The position numbers and the translations under genes are program-made. The notes under the pieces were generated by a model. The model was not told where the DNA came from and made no database searches. It was given only the letters and a program-made list of their open reading frames with translations. Below are positions 17,526-26,760 of a stretch of DNA of 34,488 nucleotides, one piece after another. Source of the stretch: Kordia sp. (GTDB taxonomy: Bacteria > Bacteroidota > Bacteroidia > Flavobacteriales > Flavobacteriaceae); NCBI GenBank assembly GCA_002733415.1, contig NVVR01000032.1:1-34488 (forward strand), given 5' to 3'. Each line of letters begins with the position of its first letter. The first letter of the stretch is position 1.

Positions 17526-17552
17526 GATGTCTATTTTCAAGAAATGGACATC
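17526..17552. promoter_or_regulatory. Inverted repeat between AraC and M4 protease genes
   Basis: Arms GATGTCTATTT (17526-17536) and AAATGGACATC (17542-17552) pair at 10 of 11 positions around a 5-base loop. No T-tract follows, so an operator or mRNA structure is more likely than a terminator. It lies 66 bases upstream of the protease start codon, where a regulator site would be expected. Confidence 0.45.
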
Positions 17553-17617
17553 AAACTCTTGATTTCGACACACTTTATTTCGTAATTGCAGTTCAATATT
17601 AACCAAAAAACAAGATT

Positions 17618-20428
17618 ATGAAAAAAGTTAAAATTTTGCTAAATTTATTAGTAATTACTTTGTTTTCTTTGTCCATGTTTGGACAAGATAACTTTGAGAT
17701 TATCCAGCTAGGTGATAGCGGGATGACTCCTCGTTTTATTGAATTTAATAAAAAGGCTGTTACTTTTACATCAACAGCAAACTACTTAAAAAATGTTTTA
17801 AAAGTAAGATCGTCCAATGATTTTATTCTTTTAAATCAAACAACGGACAATTTAGGTTATACTCATTACCGTTTACAGCAAACGATTAACGGTATTCCGG
17901 TTGCTTATAGTATGTATTTAATACATGTAAAAAATAACCTAATTACAGCTGCAAATGGTGAATGGTTTAGTGATATCCCTTCAAAACTAGTAACAAATAA
18001 AGCAAGCTTAACATCTGGAGAAGCATTAGTAAAAGCGAAACAACTTATAAAAGCCAATACATACGCTTGGGAAGTTGCAACAACAGATAAACACGGAGAT
18101 AAAGTGTTTATGGACGAAGAAATTAGTGATCAAGGAGAGTTGGTTTATATTTCTAAGAATAATGTTCTTAATCCCAGTCAGCTTAGACTTGCTTACAAAT
18201 TTGACATGTATTCCGTAGTGCCTATGGGGCGTAAATTGGTCTATATTGATGCTATTACTGGAAACACATTATTTGTTGAACAAAAAATGCACTCGGCTGA
18301 TACAGGAGGAACCACAGATACAGGTTTTTATGGTTCTAGATCAATTACTGTGAGCAATGGAAGTAATGGATATGTTGCAAAACAAACAGGAGATAGAAAA
18401 ATTTCTTTAAAGGATTTGAATGGTGCTAGTTTACCACAAACACAATCTGCTCCAAATGCAAACTTAATATCAAGTAGTTCAACTTCATTTAACTTTTCTG
18501 GAAACAAAAAGTATCATATGGCGGCATACTGGGGTGCAGAACAAACCTGGGACATGTACCAAAATACTTTTAACCGAAGTAGTTACGATGGCAATGGGGC
18601 TAACATTAATATTTATGTAAATGCTTCTGGACAAGGGGCTAATAATAATGCTTTTTGGATGGGTAGCTGGACCTATTTTGGAAACAGTTCTAATGGTGGT
18701 ACTCCATTTACTCCTTTAGATGTTGTTGGACATGAAATTACTCATGGTGTAACTCAGCAAACGGCTGGTTTGGTTTACCAAGGAGAATCTGGGGCTTTAA
18801 ATGAATCTTTTAGTGATATTTTAGGGTCATATGCTGAGTATTATGCATTTAATACTATTGACGAAGCACTATGGACCATCGGGGATAAAATTAGTTTAAA
18901 AAGATCTCTTTCGAATCCTAAAAGTCACAACCAACCCGATACCTATCAAGGATCAAAATGGGCCTCTACCTCAGGTGGTGATAATGGAGGAGTACACACT
19001 AATAGTGGTGTAATGAATCACTGGTTTTATTTAACATCTCAAGGAGGTACTGGAACTAATGATCAAAATGATTCATATACTATTGATGGTATTGGTATTG
19101 AAAAAGCTGGAAAAGTAGCATATAGAGCCTTAGTGAATTATCTATCTAGTAACTCCAACTATACCTCGGCTAGAAATGCAGTTATTAATGCCGCTAAAGA
19201 TTTATACGGAGTAAACTCTTGTGAGGAAAAAGCCGTTACTGATGCTATGTATGCGGTTGGTGTTGGAGCGCAATATTCTGGTTCAGGATGCGGAGCCTCT
19301 AACGGATGTGATGCTGTTATAGGAATTTCTAGCACTAATATTACAACATCTGCTGCAACTATTAGCTGGACTGCAGTTTCTGGAATTTCCGATTATACTT
19401 TAGAGTACAAAACTACTTCTGCTGCTAGTTATATTAGTGTAACTGCATCTGGAAGTTCTAATAACTTGTCAGGGCTTACAACTAACACAACTTATAATGT
19501 GAGGTTAAAATACACTTGTACTGGTGGGGAAAGTGCTCCATATTCTACCATGATTTCATTTACAACATTAAGTGATAGTACAGGGAGTTGTAATGCTGTT
19601 ACAGGAGTTTCGAGTGCTAATATTACAACATCCACTGCAACTATTAATTGGAATGTTGTACCAAATATTTCTAGCTATACTGTAGAATATAAAACGGCTT
19701 CTACTTCAAGTTATACTAGTGTATCTGCTTCTGGGAGTTCTAAGGGATTGTCTGGATTAACAGCTGATACAACTTATAATGTAAGGTTAAAATATAACTG
19801 TTCTGGAGGAGGAAGTGATCCATGTGAAGGTATTTCCCCATACCAATCTGGTGTTAATTATCAAGTAGGAGACAAAGTAACCTATCAAGATAATTTATAC
19901 CAACGTACTAATAGCGGATGGACAAATTTAGGTGCTTGTGGAGCCACAGGAGGTGAACAAAATTCTCCATACTCTTCTGTCATTTCATTTACAACGTTAA
20001 AGAATACTACAGGGCCTTGTGATGGTATTTCAGAATACCAATATAATGTGTATTACTATCCTGGTGATAAAGTAACTTACCAAGGGGGTTTATATCAACT
20101 GAATTATTATTCCCAATGGGTATATTTAGGGACTTGTAATGCATTTTCCATATCTTTTGCTACTAAAGAAGGAGCTGTTATTCCTAGTGGTTTATTATCT
20201 ATATATCCTAATCCCGCAGTAGATTATGTAACAATTTCTTTAAACGGAGCTACGACAGATAGTGTTTCTGTTAATGTGTACGATTTAAATGGACGTATTG
20301 TACTGCATAAAGTATTGCATATAACTAAAGGAATGCATTCTAGCAAAATAAATGTTTCTAACTTAAAATCGGGAATCTATTTATTGAACATAGATGGTCA
20401 CTCATCTAAAAAACTTATCATTAAGTAA
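17618..20428 (+). CDS. Secreted M4 (thermolysin-like) metalloprotease with T9SS tail
   Basis: 936-aa secreted zinc protease. A signal peptide (1-22, ending MFGQ) is followed by an FTP/PepSY-type propeptide (about 35-240) and an M4 catalytic domain (about 245-560). Zinc ligands His372 and His376 lie in HEITH and Glu396 in GALNESFSD; the catalytic acid-base His460 lies in GGVHTNSG. The spacing matches thermolysin exactly (20 residues from second His to Glu). Two fibronectin type III domains follow (564-650 and 658-793). One carbohydrate-binding-like module (734-774) is inserted inside the second FN3 and another lies at 801-840. A T9SS type A sorting domain (about 858-936) starts LLSIYPNPAVDY and ends KKLIIK. 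It is probably exported by the type IX system and acts outside the cell on protein, perhaps in polysaccharide-rich material. Confidence 0.96.
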   Translation: MKKVKILLNLLVITLFSLSMFGQDNFEIIQLGDSGMTPRFIEFNKKAVTFTSTANYLKNVLKVRSSNDFILLNQTTDNLGYTHYRLQQTINGIPVAYSMYLIHVKNNLITAANGEWFSDIPSKLVTNKASLTSGEALVKAKQLIKANTYAWEVATTDKHGDKVFMDEEISDQGELVYISKNNVLNPSQLRLAYKFDMYSVVPMGRKLVYIDAITGNTLFVEQKMHSADTGGTTDTGFYGSRSITVSNGSNGYVAKQTGDRKISLKDLNGASLPQTQSAPNANLISSSSTSFNFSGNKKYHMAAYWGAEQTWDMYQNTFNRSSYDGNGANINIYVNASGQGANNNAFWMGSWTYFGNSSNGGTPFTPLDVVGHEITHGVTQQTAGLVYQGESGALNESFSDILGSYAEYYAFNTIDEALWTIGDKISLKRSLSNPKSHNQPDTYQGSKWASTSGGDNGGVHTNSGVMNHWFYLTSQGGTGTNDQNDSYTIDGIGIEKAGKVAYRALVNYLSSNSNYTSARNAVINAAKDLYGVNSCEEKAVTDAMYAVGVGAQYSGSGCGASNGCDAVIGISSTNITTSAATISWTAVSGISDYTLEYKTTSAASYISVTASGSSNNLSGLTTNTTYNVRLKYTCTGGESAPYSTMISFTTLSDSTGSCNAVTGVSSANITTSTATINWNVVPNISSYTVEYKTASTSSYTSVSASGSSKGLSGLTADTTYNVRLKYNCSGGGSDPCEGISPYQSGVNYQVGDKVTYQDNLYQRTNSGWTNLGACGATGGEQNSPYSSVISFTTLKNTTGPCDGISEYQYNVYYYPGDKVTYQGGLYQLNYYSQWVYLGTCNAFSISFATKEGAVIPSGLLSIYPNPAVDYVTISLNGATTDSVSVNVYDLNGRIVLHKVLHITKGMHSSKINVSNLKSGIYLLNIDGHSSKKLIIK

Positions 20429-20470
20429 TTTTATTATTTTAATTAAAAGTTATATTTATCACAATAAAAG

Positions 20471-20502
20471 AACCGTCTAAAATTATTTTAGGCGGTTTTT
20501 TT
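20471..20502 (+). terminator. Intrinsic terminator after M4 protease
   Basis: Stem AACCGTCTAAAA (20471-20482) with TTTTAGGCGGTT (20486-20497), one G-T pair and a 3-base loop, followed by a run of T to 20501. It lies 42 bases after the stop codon. Confidence 0.92.
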
Positions 20503-20581
20503 CTATAAAAATATCAGAAGATTAGCTATAGCCTAATTAACGATCAAAACAACCTTCATGTATACTTTTTTTTAAATACCT

Positions 20582-20608
20582 TGTGGCTACTGTGGCTACT
20601 GTGGCTGT
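20582..20608. repeat. 9-bp tandem repeat (TGTGGCTAC x3)
   Basis: Two exact copies and one imperfect copy of TGTGGCTAC. The 20503-20925 gap otherwise holds no gene that I can see, apart from the dispersed repeat at 20724-20759. Confidence 0.75.
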
Positions 20609-20723
20609 TACTCTGGTGTAGTTAAGAGTTTTAATTTTGTTGTTTTATAAAAGCCAATTTTCAAATCATGAACACCTCTATAATAAATATAAGAAGGGAG
20701 GAGAGTAAATTAAAAGACTTAAT

Positions 20724-20759
20724 GATTGCATACATATACAATTCATTTTTCTTTAAGCC
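20724..20759. repeat. Dispersed repeat, copy 1
   Basis: A block beginning GATTGCATACATATACAATT is nearly identical to 30881-30915 and similar to 31970-32003. The two later copies form the end of longer repeats in the cassette-like region; this one is alone, about 165 bases upstream of the PEP synthase gene. Confidence 0.65.
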
Positions 20760-20925
20760 TTAAAATCATATTATTTCTTAAGATTTCCATGTTTGTATTA
20801 AAAAAAAGTTATTTGACCGATAGAAACTTGCCATTTAAAGTTTCAAAATCATTTGATATTTAAATAATATATAACTTTAATATACAATTTCAGAGTTCAC
20901 ATAAATAATTATAAGACAAACATAT

Positions 20926-23448
20926 ATGAAGGAATTAAAGATTACTTCGATTCAAAACCTAAGAAAATGTGACTTAAATCAGGAGCTAACTTCTTCTAAG
21001 AATATTTTTTCACAGAAAAAAGAGAATAAATTATTTATCATTAAATTAGAAAATCTTGATTTATCAAAAGTGAATGAAGTAGGAGGTAAAAATGCTTCCT
21101 TGGGAACTATGATTCAACATTTAAGACCTTTAGGAGTTCAAATACCTGATGGGTTTGCTGTTACAGTTTTAGCGTATAAAGAGTTCATAAAATATAATAA
21201 TTTAGAGCATAAAATAGCGGATTTGATTAATAAGATCCCTGAAAATGATATACAAGTATTAAGTAAAAACGGTTCAATTATCAGAAACTTAATAGTTAAT
21301 GGTGAATGGCCTCAATATTTAGTAACAGATATAGAACAATCATATAAAAATTTGTCTAGCCAATATGGTCTTTCAGAAGTTGATGTGGCAGTTAGGTCAT
21401 CTGCTACTTGTGAAGATTTACCAGAAGCTTCATTTGCTGGTCAACAAGAATCTTATTTAAACGTAAATGGATTTAAAGCTGTTTTAGAGAGTATAAAGAA
21501 CTGTTTTGCTTCTTTATTTACTAATAGAGCTATATCTTATAGGCAATCATTAGATATTGATTTCATTGACATAGGGATTTCTGTCTGTGTTCAAAAAATG
21601 GTTCGATCAGATTTGGGCGCTTCAGGTGTAGCTTTCTCTCTGGATACTGAAAGCGGTTTTAAAGATGTAATACTTATAAATGGAGCCTACGGTTTAGGAG
21701 AAAGTATTGTACAAGGAAGTATTTCTACAGACGAATTTTTAGTTTATAAACCACTTTTAAAGAAGGGTTATCCAGCTATTATTGAAAAAAAAATAGCTAA
21801 AAAAGATAGGCAATTAATTTATAGCGAAAATAAAAATAAGCCAGTTACAGAGGTAGATGTGCCTAAGAATAAACAAACACAATTTTGTTTGTTGGACGAT
21901 CAAATACTTCAATTATCTAAGTGGGTTTGTTTAATTGAAGAATATTATTCTGAGTTTTATGGAAAACCGTATTCAATGGATATAGAATGGGCTTTAGATG
22001 GACTTTCTAATTCTTTATTTATTGTTCAAGCTAGACCAGAAACGGTGCACTCCAATAAAAAGAATGAAAGTTTTATTTCATATAAATTGAACCCTAGTAC
22101 AGAAAATGATATACTAGTAAAAGGTATTGCAGTTGGTGACAGTATAGGTCAAGGTAAAATAAGGAAATTAACTAGTATGAATGAGTACTATAAAGTAGTT
22201 CATTCTCATCCTTTTCAAAAAGGAGATATATTAGTTACGGATATGACAGATCCAAATTGGGAGCCATTGATGAAAATTGCTGGAGGGATTGTAACTAATA
22301 GAGGAGGTAGAACTTGTCATGCAGCAATCGTAGCTAGAGAAATAGGTGTTCCTGCTATTGTGGGAACTGTAAATGCTACAGTGATATTAAATGATAAGGT
22401 ACAGGTGACCGTTTCTTGTGCTCAAGGAAGTGTAGGTAATGTATATGAAGGAAGTGTTTCTTATGAAATAGAAAAAACAGATATAAATACATTGCCTAAT
22501 ATTAAAACAGATTTGATGCTTAATATAGGAAGCCCAGATTTAGCATTTAAGTTTTGCCAGATACCAAATTCTGGAGTAGGCTTAGCTAGAGAAGAATTTA
22601 TAATAAATAATTATATACAAGCACACCCTTTAGCTTTATTAGAACATCAACAATTAGGAGATGAAGTACTTTCAAAAAAGATAGCAACGCTCATTGAGGG
22701 ATACAAGAACGAAAAAGAGTTTTTTATAGAAAAATTATCATATGGAATTGGTAAAATAGCAGCAGCTTTCTATCCCAAAGATGTAATTGTAAGGCTTTCG
22801 GACTTTAAAACTAATGAATATTGTAATTTATTAGGAGGGCATCACTTTGAACCAAATGAAGAAAATCCTATGTTAGGTTGGAGAGGAGCGAGTAGGTATT
22901 ATTCTGATTCTTATGAAAAAGCTTTTGAACTTGAATGTAAAGCCATAATAAAGACACGGGAGGTAATGGGTTTATCCAATATTATAGTTATGATCCCTTT
23001 TTGTAGAACAGTAGAAGAACTACTAAAGGTATATGCTACTATGGAAAATTTTGGGTTGAAAAGGGGGAATTGCGGGCTTCAAGTATATCTTATGGCAGAA
23101 CTACCATCTAATATTTTAATGGCAGAAGAATTTGCTGCTCATATAGATGGTTTTTCTATAGGATCTAATGATTTAACTCAATTAATTTTGGGAGTAGATA
23201 GAGATTCGGAGTTAGTGGCTCATGTATATGATGAAAGATCACCTGCCGTTAAAAAAGCAATTTCTAATTTAATTAAAATAGCTAAAAAGACTCAAACTAA
23301 AGTAGGTATTTGTGGGCAAGCACCATCGGATTATCCGGACTTTGCAAAGTTTTTGGTTAAAGAAGGTATTAATTCTATATCTGTAACACCAGATTCAGTT
23401 TTAAAAACCTTAGAGTCAATTGCTAGTATAGAAAATAACAAGTTTTAA
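20926..23448 (+). CDS. ppsA: Phosphoenolpyruvate synthase
   Basis: 840-aa pyruvate, water dikinase that makes PEP from pyruvate and ATP for gluconeogenesis. After a non-conserved extension of about 38 residues come the nucleotide-binding domain (VGGKNASLGTM, VRSSATCEDLPEASFAGQQE), the phosphohistidine domain with GGRTCHAAIVARE (His465), and the C-terminal PEP-binding barrel. The barrel has MIPFCRT, AELPSN, SIGSNDLTQL and the catalytic Cys796 in GICGQAPSD. All key residues are present, so it should be active. E. coli PpsA has 792 residues; the excess is mainly the N-terminal extension. The next gene follows after 16 bases and is probably cotranscribed. Confidence 0.95.
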   Translation: MKELKITSIQNLRKCDLNQELTSSKNIFSQKKENKLFIIKLENLDLSKVNEVGGKNASLGTMIQHLRPLGVQIPDGFAVTVLAYKEFIKYNNLEHKIADLINKIPENDIQVLSKNGSIIRNLIVNGEWPQYLVTDIEQSYKNLSSQYGLSEVDVAVRSSATCEDLPEASFAGQQESYLNVNGFKAVLESIKNCFASLFTNRAISYRQSLDIDFIDIGISVCVQKMVRSDLGASGVAFSLDTESGFKDVILINGAYGLGESIVQGSISTDEFLVYKPLLKKGYPAIIEKKIAKKDRQLIYSENKNKPVTEVDVPKNKQTQFCLLDDQILQLSKWVCLIEEYYSEFYGKPYSMDIEWALDGLSNSLFIVQARPETVHSNKKNESFISYKLNPSTENDILVKGIAVGDSIGQGKIRKLTSMNEYYKVVHSHPFQKGDILVTDMTDPNWEPLMKIAGGIVTNRGGRTCHAAIVAREIGVPAIVGTVNATVILNDKVQVTVSCAQGSVGNVYEGSVSYEIEKTDINTLPNIKTDLMLNIGSPDLAFKFCQIPNSGVGLAREEFIINNYIQAHPLALLEHQQLGDEVLSKKIATLIEGYKNEKEFFIEKLSYGIGKIAAAFYPKDVIVRLSDFKTNEYCNLLGGHHFEPNEENPMLGWRGASRYYSDSYEKAFELECKAIIKTREVMGLSNIIVMIPFCRTVEELLKVYATMENFGLKRGNCGLQVYLMAELPSNILMAEEFAAHIDGFSIGSNDLTQLILGVDRDSELVAHVYDERSPAVKKAISNLIKIAKKTQTKVGICGQAPSDYPDFAKFLVKEGINSISVTPDSVLKTLESIASIENNKF

Positions 23449-23464
23449 TTATATATAAAGCCCA

Positions 23465-24517
23465 ATGATATCTAATAAAAAGCCATTTTACTCTTTGACT
23501 AAGCCTTTAATGGAATATCTTAAAGAGCATAATCGACTTTATAATAATTTATTATCATATGATGATTTATTACGTTATGCAGGAGCAGTAAATGTATATG
23601 ACTCCGATGGAGAGGATACATTGTGGTTAAGAGTCTTTTATATGGAACATGAAAGAAGTGAGATTGATTTTGAACTGAAAAGAATTTATACAGCTTTGAT
23701 GTCAGATGGTAATACTGATATGATAGAACATTTATTTATCGATGCTATAGATTATTGTAGTTTTGGAAACTCTAAACCTTTTAGAGTTAAAATAAGAAAT
23801 TTGTTCAATAACAATTATGTTTATTTCTACGTAAAAAAACTCGATGCCTCAAGAGTATATGGGTTAGAGTTAGAACATCTTCTTTCTCCAGACAATATTA
23901 ATTTTTTAGCCTATGATAATACATTAATAGAAGAACATGTTATAGGGATACCTGGTGATGTATTTATAACAAAAAACCTTCCTTCATGTACCGCTATAGA
24001 AAAATCTCAGCTAGCTAAAGAATTCGTCAAGTTTAATGAACGATCATTAGTTCGTCTTTTAGGAAATATGCGGTCATATAATTATGTAATTGTTCCTATT
24101 TATGATTTTGATAATAAATTATATAGGATAAGGCCAATTGATTTTGATCAACAATCGTATGAGGGGGATTATAAAAATTATTTACCTCAGTTTTTTGAAG
24201 AAAATTTATCGATGGTTAGTTTAGTAAGGAATACTTTTACAAAAAGTTCAATAAAACAATATAAAATTGAAGAACGATCAATTATTGCAAAGAGAATTTT
24301 AAGTACCAGATCTAGAATAGAAAAATTGCTACAATGCATGAGGGACGATTCAATTTCTAGTCCTTCTAAAATTAAATTGTTAAGTCTATATTTTTATAAT
24401 TTAACTGGGGATATAAAATTTAAAAACATAGTAAGCATGGGAGTTTTATTAACTAATCTTTTTAACTATATAATAGTAAATAATGAAAAACCTAAAATTA
24501 TTAAAGAGGTATTATAA
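23465..24517 (+). CDS. Unrecognised protein downstream of ppsA
   Basis: 350-aa cytoplasmic protein without signal peptide or membrane segment. I do not recognise it with certainty. Visible features are a tyrosine-rich N-terminal half, a GIPGDVFI strand-turn at about 159-166 and a distinctive YRIRPIDFDQQSYEGD block at about 219-234. The PIDFD segment is faintly like the metal-binding DFD/DFG loop of kinase-like folds, but no glycine loop or catalytic HxD is clear. I believe proteins with an IDFDQQ block recur in Bacteroidota, unnamed. Its tight position 16 bases after ppsA suggests a linked role, possibly regulatory; this is an inference. Confidence 0.65.
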   Translation: MISNKKPFYSLTKPLMEYLKEHNRLYNNLLSYDDLLRYAGAVNVYDSDGEDTLWLRVFYMEHERSEIDFELKRIYTALMSDGNTDMIEHLFIDAIDYCSFGNSKPFRVKIRNLFNNNYVYFYVKKLDASRVYGLELEHLLSPDNINFLAYDNTLIEEHVIGIPGDVFITKNLPSCTAIEKSQLAKEFVKFNERSLVRLLGNMRSYNYVIVPIYDFDNKLYRIRPIDFDQQSYEGDYKNYLPQFFEENLSMVSLVRNTFTKSSIKQYKIEERSIIAKRILSTRSRIEKLLQCMRDDSISSPSKIKLLSLYFYNLTGDIKFKNIVSMGVLLTNLFNYIIVNNEKPKIIKEVL

Positions 24518-24956
24518 TTAATATTTATAGATGTTCACTTCTGTATCTAAGAATACTTTGCTTTTGCTAAATTTAAAATTAAGTTTCTCTAGTAATTTTT
24601 TTGATGTAACATTGTTCAATTCCGTAAATTAATATTTCTGTTAGTGTTTCAGATGCGTATCCTTTCGACCAATTACTTTTTTTAATATGGCATCCTACTT
24701 TGAATCATTGAAGTTGAAGTCAATTGATTTAAATTTGTAGTTCCGACAAATGTGTTGTCTTCTTTTTTTCGAACAGTCCAAAATTCAACTTCTTTATTAC
24801 CTAAATTTAATTTTTTGTTTTAAAATTCAGAAGATTTATTTTGAAATGGTTTTACATATTTAAATGTATCTATTTCCATATACATTTCTGAAATTTCAGG
24901 AACATCCTTTTTTTTGATAAAGGACTTATTAATTTTCTATCAGAAATTTGCTTCAT
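24518..24956 (-). pseudogene. Decayed GNAT-family N-acetyltransferase
   Basis: Reading the minus strand from ATG at 24956, fragments of a RimJ/RimL-type GNAT acetyltransferase appear in different frames. They are DVPEISEMYMEIDTFKYV, then an in-frame TAA, EVEFWTVRKKEDNTFVGTTN, a frameshift, IKKSNWSKGYASETLTEILI (acetyl-CoA binding helix region), another frameshift, and KLNFKFSKSKVFLDTEVN before the final stop. At least three frame changes, one in an A-run, and an internal stop mean it cannot make a full product. An attC-like hairpin lies just upstream, as for intact genes of the region. Confidence 0.75.
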
Positions 24957-24978
24957 AGATTGTTCTTTTTCTAATGAC

Positions 24979-25086
24979 TACAACGTTTATATAAAGTGTC
25001 GACCGACAGGGAATCCACGAGTAAATATACACTTACTTTGGAGAATTACACCCCGACTTGAGCATGCGTTTTATATGGTGTTGTAC
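24979..25086. repeat. attC-like imperfect hairpin, site G
   Basis: Outer arms TACAAC (24979-24984) and GTTGTA (25080-25085) plus inner arms ATATAAA (24989-24995) and TTTATAT (25070-25076) are separated by unpaired bases, with a long partly pairing centre (CGACAGGG against CCCCGAC). On the minus strand it ends in AAACGTTGTA, 26 bases before the ATG of the GNAT pseudogene. The two-box, bulged layout is that of integron attC sites, but the boxes do not match the canonical GTTRRRY. The remaining spacer to 25274 holds no visible gene. Confidence 0.5.
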
Positions 25087-25274
25087 TTTTGCTTTTATTT
25101 TCTGCTTTGTGATTCGATTAGGCTAGCCTTCAGCAGAACAGCCATTATAACATACCGCTCCCTTAAAAAATAACTTGTAGTTGCTGCAAAAATTAGGAAT
25201 TACCTAGGTAAAACCTATAAAATGGGCATAATTCAGAAATTGTTAGATACACAACGATTGGTAAAGTTCTCTAT

Positions 25275-26687
25275 TCATTTCATTGCAGCTGGGAACTCTA
25301 CCTGTACGCCATGCACCCAGGCTCTAGAATTAACACTGGGCGCAGCAACAGATTGAGGGCTTAGTGAAACCAGTACTGAATTGGTGGAAGAATCCGTATT
25401 TACGCTTTTTGTCAAATTCGACACCTGAGATTCATTTTCAATGGCGCAACCGAGGAGCTCAAGTTCAACTGTATCTGAATCTTGAATTGAGTTAGCAATA
25501 GTTTGATAATCCGTGCTGCATACCTTTAAATCAATAGTAGGAGAGTTCGAGATTGCTACCCCTGTCAAAAACCCATAGGGGCCTTCTTCACTGAAATCAA
25601 TATTAGGTTTTGGTAAAAATTTAAAGCCCGTCACACCAGTACTGCCGTTTTTAATAGCATCAATTACAGGTTGTGTCCAAAACCAATTCTCATTGTTTGA
25701 TTTGTTGAATGCTACCGGCTGAAAATAAACCATAGTAACCCCGCTAAAGCTAAGATCAAGCTTAACTGGACCAATACTTTTTTTCAATATCGTTGAAAAT
25801 AAATCCGAATCCGAATTAACCGACATTTTTAAAAAATCGTTTGGATGAATGTTGAATGCAGGTTGTCCAGGTACCTCAACACTAATCACATTATCATTAA
25901 CCCTATCAATTGTAACCTCTATGGTATTCGTGTTAGAGGTATTTTTCAGTCCATTCAATATGTCTTGTAATGGCGTTGTTATAACATAAGCAGGTTGAAC
26001 ACTATTGTCACTCAAGAGTATGCCTCCGTTGGTTCGGTTCGGAGTTTGTAAGGCTGCGAGAGCAGCGCTAAGATAACCAGAATTCGAAGATGAGGCATTT
26101 ATGAGGGAAGTTGACTTGTTCAATGCATCAATATAATTTGTTAAAATGGGTAGAATCGGCATTCCGCTTACTGGAACTTGGTTCAAATCTGTAGTAAGGT
26201 TATTGGAGTTTTGCAGGTCTAATAAAGTGATGGGCGGGCTAGTCCAGGTATTAATAATGGTATTAATTAGGCTGTCAATTGATGCGCTTCCATAGACACT
26301 TACCCAAATACGCAGTAAATTCTGTTGTTGTGTGATTATATTGTTACTAGCATCAGTTAATTCAGTTGTACTGGTGGGGGATAAGGAATAGCTGATTTTG
26401 CTTAGGACATCAATATAAAGATTAGTAAACGTAGAACCACTTGCCTGAGCAATAGGATTTACTCCTGCTTTAAGGTTGGCACTGATCCAGTTGTATGTAT
26501 CACTATTGAATGATAGGTTAAAGGGATCTTGCCAGTAATATGGGAAATTCCCTAATCCACCAACACCAAAGGTCTGCAGGTTTAACTCAGGAGTGGTATC
26601 AGCAAATGATTTACTTTTAGGAATATCCTTTGATAGAACATTGCTGGCTCCTTGACATAGTAAATTATTAAAAGTATTGTTCTTCAT
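25275..26687 (-). CDS. Uncharacterised protein, paralog A of a duplicated family
   Basis: 470-aa protein without signal peptide or clear membrane helix, rich in Ser, Asn and Thr. It is a paralog of the adjacent 491-aa protein. Shared blocks include GNFPY-x-WQ (46-53), Y-x-WIS, ISYSLS (98-103), NY-x-x-A-x-N-x-x-x-SL-x-(N)A-(S/T)-SSN-(S/T)-GYL (about 184-206), WFW-x-x-P and GFKF-x-P-x-P-x-IDFS (354-366) with GFL-x-GV. The C-terminal third is beta-strand-like. I recognise no known domain or catalytic motif. It follows its paralog after a terminator-like hairpin, so it may be expressed at a lower level from the same promoter. Two sampled rows across the pair run 43-47% G+C against about 28% for a sampled nitrilase row, suggesting recent acquisition. 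Confidence 0.8.
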   Translation of the reverse strand: MKNNTFNNLLCQGASNVLSKDIPKSKSFADTTPELNLQTFGVGGLGNFPYYWQDPFNLSFNSDTYNWISANLKAGVNPIAQASGSTFTNLYIDVLSKISYSLSPTSTTELTDASNNIITQQQNLLRIWVSVYGSASIDSLINTIINTWTSPPITLLDLQNSNNLTTDLNQVPVSGMPILPILTNYIDALNKSTSLINASSSNSGYLSAALAALQTPNRTNGGILLSDNSVQPAYVITTPLQDILNGLKNTSNTNTIEVTIDRVNDNVISVEVPGQPAFNIHPNDFLKMSVNSDSDLFSTILKKSIGPVKLDLSFSGVTMVYFQPVAFNKSNNENWFWTQPVIDAIKNGSTGVTGFKFLPKPNIDFSEEGPYGFLTGVAISNSPTIDLKVCSTDYQTIANSIQDSDTVELELLGCAIENESQVSNLTKSVNTDSSTNSVLVSLSPQSVAAPSVNSRAWVHGVQVEFPAAMK

Positions 26688-26698
26688 AGACTGGTTTT

Positions 26699-26736
26699 AA
26701 AAAGAATGCCCGCAAATAAATTTATCTGCGGGCATT
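26699..26736 (-). terminator. Terminator/attenuator between the two paralogs
   Basis: Perfect 10-bp stem: AATGCCCGCA (26705-26714) and TGCGGGCATT (26727-26736), 12-base loop partly self-pairing. On the minus strand it is followed by C then five T, so it should terminate transcription after paralog B while allowing partial readthrough into paralog A, whose ATG is only 12 bases beyond. Confidence 0.85.
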
Positions 26737-26760
26737 ATGAAATTTAAGCTAAACTAATTA

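Noticed and set aside
20582..20608. CRISPR-like short repeats
   Set aside because: A 9-bp unit directly abutting itself without spacers is a microsatellite; no CRISPR array or cas gene is present.
23465..24517. Protein kinase or HipA-like call for the gene after ppsA
   Set aside because: Only a PIDFD segment is suggestive; glycine loop and catalytic-loop residues are not identifiable.
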